Origin: Pogonophryne albipinna | Taxonomy: Eukaryota > Chordata > Actinopteri > Perciformes > Artedidraconidae | Direction of reading: 5' to 3' | Assembly (NCBI GenBank): GCA_028583405.1 | Contig: CM053256.1 | Location: 12,525,954-12,589,953 of the forward strand | DNA: 64,000 nucleotides | Part shown: one piece after another, positions 14,162-31,295 of the stretch | Numbering within the stretch: the stretch's first letter is position 1 | How the letters are laid out: every line of letters starts with the position of its first letter | Translations under genes and position numbers: made by a program | The notes under the pieces: generated by a model | Databases searched by the model: none | Seen by the model: only the letters and a program-made list of their open reading frames with translations | What the model was told of the DNA's origin: nothing

Positions 14162-15407
14162 TCTATAGGGCCCAGTTTAAGATTATTTTGATTATTGATT
14201 AATTTACTTGGTAATTGCTCGATAAATATATATATTGAGTCTATTATGTCAGAGATAATAAAAAATGTCTGTACCAGTTTCTCAAAGTCCAAGGGGATTT
14301 GTTAAGTTCTTCTATAAGATATAATATTTGATAATATAAAACGGAGAAAATTAGGACATCTCCATATTTGAGAATTCAATTAACCTTAAGGATTAATCAG
14401 TTATTTAAATAGTTGTTGGTTATTTATCTGTGTATTGCTATTCGGTACGTCGACTTATCATTTCAGGACCTTATGTTACATCTTAAGATGTCAATTTTAC
14501 CACATGTCTCCACTATTATGCCAAGGTGTAGCACAAAGTTGCTTACACTGCTAGTTGAGCCTTGAGTGAGGTGTTTTTTTTCCGCAGTGCCTGGATGTGT
14601 TTTGCTACAGTATTCAGCCACCCATTAAATGGTGACATGGGGGGAAATCAGGTTAATGGCTTTACAGGATGTCCCAGGAATTTCAGTCATTCTCAGTAAA
14701 GCTCAAAGGAAGAGGAGAGCAGGAAAAAGCAGTTGAGACCTGTCTTTAATTCTGCATAAAATGTCTACATATGGCAGCTGTGTTTAAGTATTTGATTACC
14801 TGCTGAACCCCTTATTTGTTCCGTTCAAAGAGTCCGTCCAGATGAGGTTTGTTTGCCGTCCCAAATGGAAGTGGCAGTTTATTTTGTTGCTGATTGTTTT
14901 CTACACTGATACTAAAGACAGTGAACAAAAACCCTACTCATATCGATAGACAAAAAAGGATTGGAGCTATTTTTATCAAACTTCAATTCTCCAAGGAATG
15001 CTGCGATACAAGTACCGAGCCGTGTGTGAGGAGACTTGACCGTGAAGGTGTTGGAATTCACCCTGGTGTTCTTGAAACCACTCTTGAAATTGTTTGGCTG
15101 TGTGAATGAGGGACTTTGCCATCTCTTAACACACTGAGGGAACAATGCATCAAAAGGTGCACCTGGGCCTGTAAAACTAGTCATACTTCTTGGCATCACA
15201 CCACTATGCAAAACTGAAAAGAGACTGTCATTAAAAAGCTACAGATCCACTGTGCTGTCGAGAAAGGGTGAAAACAAAGTATTACCCTATGGTATTACCC
15301 CATATAATTTTTTCCAGTGCTGTGGTGGCACTCATTGCGTGTTAACCTTGGATACATTAAGTGATTTTCACATGGCAGTACAGCTGTGAATATCATCTTC
15401 GCAGTTT
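14162..15407. other. no recognisable feature
   Basis: AT-rich unique sequence without transposon ends or exon-like segments that I can support. Confidence 0.45.
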
Positions 15408-15675
15408 GTTGAAGTTGATTTTAGACCATACTTTCAAGCAACTACCCCATTAAACGCTCATCTCTGACTGAGGCTGATGTCATGTTTGAATCATGACATC
15501 AGTATTTGGTTTTTAAGAACATTTCTCTTGCCACAAATAATTTGGGATGATTGGTGTCCGATGATAATTGATGTTAATTAACCTCTCTGGTTCTTCTTGG
15601 TAATTTTCTTTGAAACGTCACATATTAAAGTGCTGATAGTCAGACCTCTCGCTGACACACACTAGTAATTTGCAT
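15408..15675 (+). repeat. diverged direct repeat, copy 1
   Basis: This shares long blocks with 16909-17155, such as AAACGTCACATATTAAAGTG, GACCTCTCGCTGACACACAC and GATGTTAATTAACCTCTC, with substitutions and small indels between them. This copy lies outside the large palindrome; the partner lies inside its left arm. It is an old local duplication or two copies of an unnamed repeat. Confidence 0.8.
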
Positions 15676-16866
15676 GTCACTACCTTTTGTAGATACTTTT
15701 ACAACTATAATTTACTTACTTCAAAGGGGACATCCTCTCCATGTTGTGATTCTGTTTTGTATAGCCCTATTATCAGGTCATCACCTTGACAACAGCCACA
15801 ACACAAGGCAAAAGTTGAATAACCAGGCAGAAAATGATTCCCACACCCCTGCATTTGACTTTAGGGACAACACAAAGCAACAACACAAAAATATGGGTCA
15901 GCAGAATCAGATGATAATGTCCCATGGCTCACAGTATTATAAGAGACCCTTGTTGTTATCTAGTCTTATGAAATATACAGCTGTTTGTGGTGGAGACATT
16001 CGGACACAAACTCAGACTCCACACCCAGCACTGCTAGAAATGAGATTGTTTAAACACCTACAATCACTTGAATTAGGATCATATAACTGACTGTTGTTTG
16101 TTGTTGAAAGATAACAGATTGAAAAGCAAACACATAACTGCCAGCACGCAAACATGTCCAAAGTTCTCTAGCAAAGAACGCAATGGTACAAAGGCCGGTT
16201 TTGGCAAACTCTAACAACTGTATTCACTCAAAGTGAATTCACATGTCCATTTTCTTAGCTCCCCAGGTTTTATTGCTGTTGTTTGGAGGTTTGGAAATGT
16301 CAGTAAAATGCAGTGAATATGATGTCAGTATTTTCATTTAACTCATTTTACAGTTTGTTTGTTTGTTATATTGTTGTGGTCACAAATTGCTGGGTTGGAT
16401 ATATTTGGTATGTTTCCATGCACTGAAGAATACATGAGGCTGTCCTTTTCTCTTGATCCCTGCTGGATATCTTATAAACAGTGTCATCTTGTGTATCTTT
16501 ATTCTTATATTCCCTGTCATTGTCTAATTCTCTGGTGTTTGGCTGTACTTGGCAATCACATCAATGTGTCACGATAGACAAATTGACTGGACTGCCATTT
16601 TAGTTCATGTGATGGTGGCACAATAGTTTTATTTTTATTTATTTTTGCTGACCTCTGCCAGTTCGTTTCCAAAAGTGACAAATGATTCAACTCCAGATCC
16701 TCTCCAATTTTGGTGTAGTGTAGATTGTAGTGATGAGTTCAGGGTGTCTCACTGCTTCTCATCCACTGCATTTTAGGATAGGCTCCAGATGAGCAAATAT
16801 AAAAAGAAATGGATGGACACACAATACTTTGAGATAAGCCAAGCGTGTTAAATCTATGATAAATCT

Positions 16867-17193
16867 GCATCTTTACTATATAAGTCTTATATATATTTAT
16901 GTATTTTTGTTGAAGTTGATGACAGTTTGTGTTTGGAAACCGCACATTTCAGACCCTACTTTTAAGCAACTACCCTATTAAACGTTCATTTCTGTTTTTT
17001 CTTTCTCTTGCCACAAATCATTTGGGATGATTGATGACTGATGATAATCGATGTTAATTAACCTCTCAGGTGCTTTTGGGTAATTTTCTTTGAAACGTCA
17101 CATATTAAAGTGCTGATTGTCAGACCTCTCGCTGACACACACTAGTAATTGGCATCTTTACTAAGTCTTATATCTTTATGTTGCATTGTTGAA
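16867..17193 (+). repeat. local tandem repeat, unit about 285 bp (includes direct repeat copy 2)
   Basis: The phrase GCATCTTTACTA...AGTCTTATAT...TTATG...TTGTTGAAG appears at 16867-16915 and again at 17152-17193, bracketing the second copy (16909-17155) of the diverged repeat first seen at 15408. The arrangement looks like a decayed tandem duplication. The mirror copy in the right arm is at about 43215-43540. Confidence 0.7.
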
Positions 17194-17355
17194 GGAGCAT
17201 GGTATCTTTCAACAACTACACTTCAGCTACTGTGCATATGAAAAAAAAACATGTAATCTTGAATCCTTACTGCTAACATCTATATCTATCCATCTATACT
17301 AACATGCTAGTATCATTAAAGAGAAGAAAGAGGAGGAAGCAGGCAAATTAAGAAT

Positions 17356-17526
17356 CTAAGGTCGAGGGGTCAGACAATCACCTGTACCAGCTCTCTGCTT
17401 GGCAGTTTGGATAAACAGTGGAGGACTCAGCCTGGCCTCACTGTCAAACACACTGACATGGATCACCTCAATCTCCAGTGAGCACTTCCAGCCCTCTCTG
17501 GCACCATCAGCCCGACTGAACCTCAT
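17356..17526 (-). CDS. small ORF or exon candidate (56 aa), gene unknown
   Basis: The minus-strand frame from an ATG at 17526 reads 56 residues to a TAG at 17356-17358. The central part (EIEVIHVSVFDSEARLSPPL, then FIQTAKQRAGT) looks protein-like, and a CAG|GTGATT donor-like site follows codon GGT ACA G, so 17382-17526 could be a coding exon of a minus-strand gene. I do not recognise it. Upstream there is no strong pyrimidine tract for an acceptor. In the mirror copy (about 42880-43050, plus strand) one G is missing after CAGTCGG, which breaks the frame, so it is either a sequencing error there or a sign that the frame is not maintained. Chance ORF remains possible. Confidence 0.3.
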   Translation of the reverse strand: MRFSRADGAREGWKCSLEIEVIHVSVFDSEARLSPPLFIQTAKQRAGTGDCLTPRP

Positions 17527-17668
17527 TCCCTATTGAGTTTTCAAAATGTTGTATTTTCTGTCAAACAGTAATGATATTTTTGTGGATCATATTTTTCTGG
17601 TACTTGATGCATACATTTCTCTTCATTTGTATGTTACATAGACAAGACAATTGCCCAAACAGCACCAG

Positions 17669-18004
17669 TTAAAGGCCACCATGTTTTGGCTTGTGTAACC
17701 ATTAGCCAATAACCAACCAAGGTAATACCCCCCCACCTTATCACCTGAATCTCCTCCTAGAGCACCAGTGTGTTCTTTTTAACCAGATATCTCTCAGAGG
17801 GGCGTGGGGAGTGGCTCCTTATTTTCATCTAGTAACAGACAGAGAATCAGCACTTTTGAAACAGGGCTGAAACAGAGGGGTTTATGGGATGCTACAATGG
17901 GTGATCTGTTTGGTATTTCGAGCCAAACACTTCAGAGACATGTTTTGTATTTATCTGAGACCTATAATATATTGATGAAAAATTGTATGATAGGGGACCT
18001 TTAA
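17669..18004. mobile_element. MITE-like element, copy 1
   Basis: The ends are TTAAAGGCCACCATG on the left and the inverse-like ATAGGGGACCTTTAA on the right. The right half is clearly homologous to 23675-23814 (CAGGGCTG.AA..GAGGG, GATCTGTTTGGTATTT, AGACATGTTTT). No coding capacity is seen; the open 66-residue frame across it is chance. TTA at both borders would fit a TWA-type target site. Mirror copy at about 42403-42738. Confidence 0.65.
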
Positions 18005-20284
18005 AACACATATCTCACCATAGATCCACAGTTGAGGGTTTGTTGGCTGATGAGAGAGAGGGGCCACAGTGGCCCTGTGTACCAGGCCTGTCACACACAT
18101 CACACACATGCAGACTTCACTTCTCTCCTCCTCGTTCCCCACTGATGTGGCCCAGTGAGCCCAGAGACAAATGGGCACAGACATGGAAGACATTAAGACT
18201 GGCTAAAAACAACATGCTAAGTACAGACTTGCTCTCCCGCAACGCAAACACAAAGTGTTCACTCTGCTGCAATATACACATTTTGACATAGACAGCAGGG
18301 GAGACAGTCCTCTTTATATTTATTTAAACTCTTTTCAGGGAAAGTTTGAGATGTAGAGACATTTTGTGGCTTCAAGTACGTGTCAACATTGGGATGAAAG
18401 GGTAAATAACAAATTATCCAGGTCAAAGGTTACTCATGGAGATATGGTATTCAATGTCTAGTATGTTAGAAATAAAGGTTTAATACAGTGCTGTGTCTAC
18501 AATCTGTCTGTGATTGCATTGAGACTTCAAGGAAAGATGGGACAAATGCAAGACAGCCTTCCAGCACGAGTCTCTCAGGTTCAAAGCCAGCAGTCTGAGG
18601 AATGCTCCTGAAGCTTCTCCGCTTTCAGATCACATTTTAATCCTGTGACCTTTGTAAATACTGCTATTCTTAACACCTGAATTGTTTCCAAATAAGAGGT
18701 TGACATGATGTTGCAATTCTGAGACAGCAGAGCACTCAGGCTGGTATTAGATTACATTATATGATCTGCGCTGTGCACCAAGGACTGCAGAACAACAACC
18801 CTGGGTGTCTCTGGATTAGACATTATTTGAGATTTGCCCTATTAGTTTCAACCAAAGCTATTTGAATCAATCCTTGAAAGTGTTTACAATAAGACGTGGG
18901 GGGGCCAAGAGCTTGCTGACATGATTGGTGACAAATGACTCACTGTGTCACTGAGCTAGAGGGGGGCCTTCCCCTGTGGATCCTCAAACATAGTGTATTT
19001 TCTTAAAGGAGACAATTAGCTCTTGATGAGGAAGCCCAGCAGCAGGAGCTGTTGATATCAGGGAGTCAGAGGTCGCTGTTTGAAGCAGAAAAGCCAGTGG
19101 CATGGAACTGCTCCTCCAGTGGGAAAACATTTCCAGCTTCTTCTTGTATTTTTATGTGCTGAGCTTATTTAAACCGGTAACAGATGCTGATAGGATGCTA
19201 ATTGTTCATATATTGGTGACACATTCAGTTCATTGTTTAAAAAAGACAGGATCATTATGACCTTTGTTCATTAACAGTGTTTTTACCTCATATTTGTAAA
19301 GTCATCATTCAAAGATGATGCCTGAAGAAGTACTTCTGAAGGGGTGTACTGTCACTTTTAGTAGCATCCTATTTTTCTTTACATATTTGTATTCTTTAAC
19401 ACACTAATGCTTCAGTAATGATTACAGCATGACACGTGGTATAACTGATTTCCCCTGTTTTCTGATGCACGGAAATGTCTAGTTCTAAAACTGAACCCAA
19501 GTAAAAACATGATTAAGAATGACCAGGAATTGCGGAAATCAAAACAAAGATGCTGCAACCCTGCATGGAAACACAGTTTAGTTACAAAAGGATGTTTGGT
19601 CATTTCAGCAAAAACATCACAGCTATCTGCCAAATTACAAATACAACTTTAAAGCACTGAGATCTGATCATTTTCCCAAGCCAAGTTCAACATTTGTTTT
19701 TTACATTTGCATTTTAAAATGACATTGTCTACAACTTGTGTAAGCTAATGTTGTATATTAGGTAGAGTCATCAAACCATCTGTCCGTCCAGTCATGGAAA
19801 ATGTAGAAAGCGATAATATAAAAAATCAAATCAAATCCTTCCCACCCGTGATCAAACATATCAACAAAAGTCCACTTCAAGGAGAGTAAATGAAATAGCA
19901 CAGCCATGGTAAACAAACAAGACTGTTTCCCCCTCTGGATGCCATTAGGAATATTTCAATGTTTGTTTTAGTCATTGAGCAAAATGTGTTCTTTCTTCCT
20001 CTTCATACTTCAATAGTATGCAAATGATAGCATTCATTTACAAGCCGCCATTGTTCTCAGTCCAAACACAGCTTGTGTTTGTAAGTCTGTAATTGTGTGG
20101 TATATTCTGCTCTGCTTATCTAACCTCCACTCTTTCTAATCATGTAATATTTAGAATATATAGAGGTTACGTTGTCCGCTGGTTAAATCCCGTGGCTTTT
20201 ACAGAGAGTGCAAAGGCTGCTTTGAGGCCTTTATGGAATCCAGCTGGCTCGGTCCAGCATTTCCAAAGTTCCACATTTATCTGA
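18005..20284. other. no recognisable feature (left arm unique DNA)
   Basis: Ordinary AT-rich non-coding sequence. Mirrored at about 40130-42400. Confidence 0.4.
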
Positions 20285-21756
20285 ATCAGATCTGAGCCAA
20301 CCTTCTGGATCCGCACCAGTCTGGTTTCAAGGCAGGTCACTCCACAGAAACTGCCCTCCTTGCTGTCACGGAGGAACTGCACATGGCTAAAGCAGCCTCC
20401 CTCTCCTCTGTCATCATCCTTTTGGACCTGTCTGCTGCATTCGACACGGTGAATCATCAGATCCTCCTTCGCACTCTCCAAGAACTTGGAGTTTCAGGCT
20501 CTGCACTTTCCCTCATCACCTCATACCTCAAAGACCGCACCTACAGGGTTACTTGGAGAGGGTCCGAGTCCGACCCTTGTCAATTAACTACAGGGGTCCC
20601 TCAGGGCTCTGTTCTTGGTCCCCTCCTCTTCTCCTTGTACACAAACTCGCTCGGATCAGTCATTAGCCCGCATGGTTTTTCATACCACTGCTACGCTGAC
20701 GACACCCAATTAATTCTGTCCTTTCCCCGCTCAGAGACCCAGGTCGTCGCACGCATCTCTGCTTGTCTAGCTGACATCTCTCAGTGGATGTCTGCTCATC
20801 ACCTCAAGCTCAACCTTGACAAGACTGAACTGCTTTTCCTTCCGGGAAAAGATTGTCCCACTCTTGACCTAACAATCAACATCGGCACCTCTGTTGTTTC
20901 CCCGACTCAGACTGCAAGGAATCTGGGTGTGACCCTAGATAACAACCTGTCCTTCTCTGCAAACATCGCTGCTACAACCCGCTGCTGCAGATACACGCTT
21001 TACAACATCAGGAGGATGCGTCCCCAGCTGACCCAGAAAGCGACGCAGGTTCTGGTCCAGGCTCTCGTCATCTCACGCCTAGACTACTGCAACTCCCTCC
21101 TGGCTGGTCTACCTGCATGTGCCATCCGACCTCTGCAGCTCATCCAGAATGCAGCTGCTCGCCTGGTCTTCAACCTTCCTAAATTCTCCCACACCACGCC
21201 GCTCCGCCGTTGCCTTCACTGGCTTCCGATAACTGCTAGAATCCACTTCAAGACAATGGTACTTGCGTACCATGCTGCGAATGGATCTGGCCCTTCCTAC
21301 ATCCAGGACATCGTTAAACCGTACACCCCAGCACGTGCACTCCGCTCTGCATCAACCAAACGGCTCGCTGCACCCTCGCTGCGAAGGGGACCCAAGTTCC
21401 CATCAGCAAAAACACGTGGGTTTGCTATCCTGGCTCCAAAATGGTGGAATGAGCTCCCCATTGACATCAGGAGAGCAGATAGCTTACACACCTTCCGGCG
21501 CAGACTGAAAACTCATCTCTTTCGACTCCACTTCGAGCGATAGAACTATTAACAAAGCACTTATATACTAATAAAGGGCTGGCTTATCTAAAGCCAGTTG
21601 AGTAGCACTTGAAATGTTTTTGCTCTATGAAGCCTGATGTACTTATATGATTCTGTTTTCTTCAAGTTTCTATTTTGTTGGTCGAACGCACTTATTGTAA
21701 GTCGCTTTGGATAAAAGCGTCAGCTAAATGCAATGTAATGTAATGTAATGCATAGT
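20285..21756 (+). mobile_element. 5'-truncated L2-clade LINE
   Basis: The element consists of the 3' half of a reverse transcriptase gene, a roughly 210-bp 3' UTR, and a tail with AAGTCGCTTTGGATAAAAGC, AGCTAAATGCAATG and then TGTAA repeats ending near 21756. That tail is the hallmark of fish L2 elements and the SINEs that borrow their 3' end. The 5' boundary falls just upstream of an in-frame TGA at 20293, so the endonuclease half is missing, as usual for target-primed insertions that stop early. Flanking target duplications were not resolved. Confidence 0.93.
20296..21543 (+). CDS. L2-type reverse transcriptase, C-terminal fragment (415 codons, intact frame)
   Basis: The open frame runs from just after the TGA at 20293 to TAG at 21541. 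Its motifs in order are: HQSGFKAGHSTETALLAV (RT finger), LDLSAAFDTVNHQILL (motif A with the first catalytic Asp), GVPQGSVLGPLLFSLY (motif B), CYADDTQLI (catalytic YADD), HHLKLNLDKTELL, RNLGVTLD, ISRLDYCNSLLAGLP, and a basic end RRLKTHLFRLHFER. The first ATG is at 20383, but the coding frame is open upstream, so that ATG is not a real start. The RT core is uninterrupted, which indicates a fairly young insertion, yet without an endonuclease domain it cannot move itself. In the right arm the same gene is broken by a 1-bp loss. Confidence 0.92.
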   Translation, partial: ANLLDPHQSGFKAGHSTETALLAVTEELHMAKAASLSSVIILLDLSAAFDTVNHQILLRTLQELGVSGSALSLITSYLKDRTYRVTWRGSESDPCQLTTGVPQGSVLGPLLFSLYTNSLGSVISPHGFSYHCYADDTQLILSFPRSETQVVARISACLADISQWMSAHHLKLNLDKTELLFLPGKDCPTLDLTINIGTSVVSPTQTARNLGVTLDNNLSFSANIAATTRCCRYTLYNIRRMRPQLTQKATQVLVQALVISRLDYCNSLLAGLPACAIRPLQLIQNAAARLVFNLPKFSHTTPLRRCLHWLPITARIHFKTMVLAYHAANGSGPSYIQDIVKPYTPARALRSASTKRLAAPSLRRGPKFPSAKTRGFAILAPKWWNELPIDIRRADSLHTFRRRLKTHLFRLHFER

Positions 21757-23310
<1,554 letters not shown>

Positions 23311-23814
23311 TTTAGGGGGACCTATCATGCAAAATGCACTTTTTTATGTCTTTTATACATAAATATGTGTCCCTGGTGTGCCAGGGAACTCACAAAGTGT
23401 AAGAAGACTTCTCTCTTTTCCTCCCTACCCAAATCTCTAAAAACGGAGGTACAACGGAGCTGATCCAGATTTGCGTCCGATATTACGTAATATCGGAAAT
23501 GTGGACCCACGGCGCTATCAGAAACATTGCTATCAGAAACAATGCCCAACTGTTTTGGACGTATATGGTCTTTGTTTACATTAGCAAGCATCGCTAACAC
23601 TCAGAGCTAATCTTTACTGGAGGGAGAATTTGTAAAAAAAGTTTTCAAGCTAGGGACCCAGATCAGCGTTTCTCTAACAGGGCTGGAATAGAGGGATTTG
23701 AGGGATGTCTAAAATGCATGATCTGTTTGGTATTTTGAGCAAAACACATCATAGACATGTTTTTTTATATATCTGTGAGCCATAATATATGCCTAGCAAA
23801 ATAGGAGACCTTTA
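23311..23814. mobile_element. MITE-like element, copy 2 (about 0.5 kb)
   Basis: The left end GGGGGACCTATCATGC is an imperfect inverse of the right end GCAAAATAGGAGACC, and TTTA lies on both sides. The right 140 bp is homologous to the element at 17669-18004. An internal palindrome CCGATATTACGTAATATCGG sits at 23477-23496. No transposase is present. The mirror copy is at about 36600-37100. Harbinger-like is my guess from the TWA-like border, not proven. Confidence 0.7.
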
Positions 23815-28887
<5,073 letters not shown>

Positions 28888-29133
28888 TAAAACGTGGCCA
28901 CGTTTTACTTTCTCGTGCGCACGCTTTAATAACTCGTGCGCACGCTTTGGTAACTCGTGCGCACGAGTTACTAAAGCGTGCGCACGAGTTATTAAAGCGT
29001 GCGCACGAGTTACTAAAGCGTGCGCACGAGTTACTAAAGCGTGCGCACGAGTTATTAAAGCGTGCGCACGAGTTACTAAAGCGTGCGCACGAGTTACTAA
29101 AGCGTGCGCACGAGTTAATAAAGCATTGCCTCG

Positions 29134-29137
<4 letters not shown>
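28888..29137. repeat. 21-bp foldback array, left-arm copy
   Basis: Ten copies of the self-complementary core CGTGCGCACG at 21-bp spacing. The first two spacers read CTTTAATAACT and CTTTGGTAACT. From the third core the spacers are in the opposite sense (AGTTACTAAAG, AGTTATTAAAG), so the array flips orientation near 28960. The ATT variant recurs every third spacer (63-bp higher-order period). The borders AAAACGTGGCCACG and GCCTCGTTTT are inverse-like. It is followed directly by a TG tract. The architecture resembles the tandem-repeat termini of foldback transposons; no coding capacity is evident. Confidence 0.9.

Positions 29138-29209
<72 letters not shown>
29138..29209 (+). repeat. (TG)n microsatellite
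   Basis: TG tract with one TTT interruption at about 29168. Adjacent to the 21-bp array; both are alternating purine-pyrimidine DNA. Mirror at 31231-31291. Confidence 0.97.
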
Positions 29210-29210
<1 letters not shown>

Positions 29211-29644
29211 GGGGCATGGGCATTTGTTTATGATAGTATCGTTCGTTCCGGTGCACTCCGGCAGGACTATAGCACATCAAGATTAAGATTAAACGAATTT
29301 CTTTCACTTGGGAATACACATATAACTATGGAGAACCAGATTTGTGTAAATTACTGTTCGTGGTAATTTTAAAACAAATGCCGGTGGTGTCGGACACACA
29401 CAAACACACCGGACACGCACACACATCATGCGCCCCGGTGACAGGACATCTCCTTCATAAAACGAGGGGGAATACTCTGGTAGTTCGAAGTGTGTAGAGG
29501 TGTGTGTGGTTAAACGTAGCAGCCTCGATCTCTATTCAGCGGTTCTAATGAAGGGAAACGCAGTGAAGTAAACAGTAAAAGGCACAGCTCTTTGCAGCTG
29601 GTGCTGCTCTTCTCAGATTCTGCTGGGTTACACGTTACTGCCTC
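29210..29644. other. unique spacer near palindrome centre
   Basis: Moderately GC-rich DNA with no recognised gene or repeat. Confidence 0.4.
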
Positions 29645-29936
29645 CAGTGCCCTGTACGACGAAGCCAGTTCAACAGACCCTGGATATGTTTGATTTACCC
29701 GGCTTAACTAACCCTAACAAACGCGATGTCGCTAAGCAGGTCCTACGAAGCTGGTTATCAACTCAGCAAATCAACCAGGGTTTCTCTGTCCGGCTGAGAG
29801 CGCGTTCACGTGAAAGGGACGGGGTTACCAACATTTGACCAATCACAAACATGGAGACGCGTGCTGACAGCGCAGCGTCATACTTCATGAATGAATAGTG
29901 TAAATAGCAAATCCTGCTTCGTAGTACAGGCCACTG
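29645..29936. mobile_element. small TIR DNA transposon (292 bp), left arm
   Basis: The ends CAGTGCCCTGTACGACGAAGC and GCTTCGTAGTACAGGCCACTG are inverse with few mismatches. A second internal phrase, GTCCTACGAAGC (29739-29750), repeats the end motif, as seen in a common family of fish TIR elements. A 63-residue open frame inside (29647-29838) has no recognised domain. Target duplication not resolved. Confidence 0.8.
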
Positions 29937-30033
29937 GTGCCGCAGAGATTTCATAAAGTGAAGGAGGTTTTCCTTCTATAAAACAGCTGTGGGCAGCAGA
30001 TACTGTGAGTCACGGACAGGAATCCCTCAATTT

Positions 30034-30411
30034 AAATAAAACGAGGCCACGCTTTAGTAACTCGTGCGCACGCTTTAGTAACTCGTGCGCACGCTTTAAT
30101 AACTCGTGCGCACGCTTTAGTAACTCGTGCGCACGCTTTAGTAACTCGTGGCACGCTTAGTAACTCGTGCGCACGCTTTAATAAATCGTGCGCACGCTTT
30201 AGTAACTCGTGCGCACGCTTAGTAACTCGTGCGCACGAGTTACCAAAGCGTGCGCACGAGTTACTAAAGCGTGCGCACGGTTAAGCGTGCGCACGAGTTA
30301 CTAAAGCGTGCGACGAGTTACTAAAGCGTGCGCACGAGTTACGCGCGTGCGCACGAGTTAAAGCGCTAGTTACGCGCACGAGTTACTAAAGCGTGGCCTC
30401 GTTTTATTTAA
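30034..30411. repeat. 21-bp foldback array at the palindrome centre
   Basis: The bounds are AAATAAAACGAGGCCACGC on the left and its exact inverse on the right. The left half has nine spacers of type CTTTAGTAACT. At core 30228-30237 the orientation flips to AGTTACCAAAG and then AGTTACTAAAG units. The right half is ragged, with shortened or fused units (about 30276-30285, 30340-30375), unlike the clean outer arrays. That pattern is what poorly corrected long-read sequence through a hairpin would give. The AGTTACC next to the flip is the same marker found beside the flip of the outer array. Confidence 0.9.
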
Positions 30412-30506
30412 ATTGAGGGATTCCTGTCCGTGACTCACAGTATCTGCTGCCCACAGCTGTTTTATAGAAGGAAAACCTCCTTCACTTTATGAAATCTCTG
30501 CGGCAC

Positions 30507-30796
30507 CAGTGGCCTGTACTACGAAGCAGGATTTGCTATTTACATTTCATTCATGAAGTATGACGCTGCGCTGTCAGCACGCGTCTCCATGTTTGTGATT
30601 GGTCAAATGTTGGTAACCCCGTCCCTTTCACGTGAACGCGCTCTCAGCCGGACAGAGAAACCCTGGTTGATTTGCTGAGTTGATAACCAGCTTCGTAGGA
30701 CCTGCTTAGCGACATCGCGTTTGTTAGGGTTAGTTAAGCCGGGTAAATCAAACATATCCAGGGTCTGTTGAACTGGCTTCGTCGTACAGGGCACTG
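30507..30796. mobile_element. small TIR DNA transposon, right-arm mirror copy
   Basis: Reverse complement of 29645-29936, starting CAGTGGCCTGTACTACG. The same internal frame is preserved at 30603-30794 on the minus strand. Confidence 0.8.
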
Positions 30797-31229
30797 GAGG
30801 CAGTAACGTGTAACCCAGCAGAATCTGAGAAGAGCAGCACCAGCTGCAAAGAGCTGTGCCTTTTACTGTTTACTTCACTGCGTTTCCCTTCATTAGAACC
30901 GCTGAATAGAGATCGAGGCTGCTACGTTTAACCACACACACCTCTACACACTTCGAACTACCAGAGTATTCCCCCTCGTTTTATGAAGGAGATGTCCTGT
31001 CACCGGGGCGCATGATGTGTGTGCGTGTCCGGTGTGTTTGTGTGTGTCCGACACCACCGGCATTTGTTTTAAAATTACCACGAACAGTAATTTACACAAA
31101 TCTGGTTCTCCATAGTTATATGTGTATTCCCAAGTGAAAGAAATTCGTTTAATCTTAATCTTGATGTGCTATAGTCCTGCCGGAGTGCACCGGAACGAAC
31201 GATACTATCATAAACAAATGCCCATGCCC

Positions 31230-31230
<1 letters not shown>

Positions 31231-31291
<61 letters not shown>
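31231..31291 (+). repeat. (CA)n microsatellite, right-arm mirror
   Basis: Shorter than its left-arm partner and interrupted by a double C at about 31264. Confidence 0.97.

Positions 31292-31295
<4 letters not shown>

Noticed and set aside
20383..21543. A host gene beginning at the ATG at 20383
   Set aside because: The frame is open upstream with L2 reverse transcriptase sequence, and the 3' tail is that of an L2 LINE.
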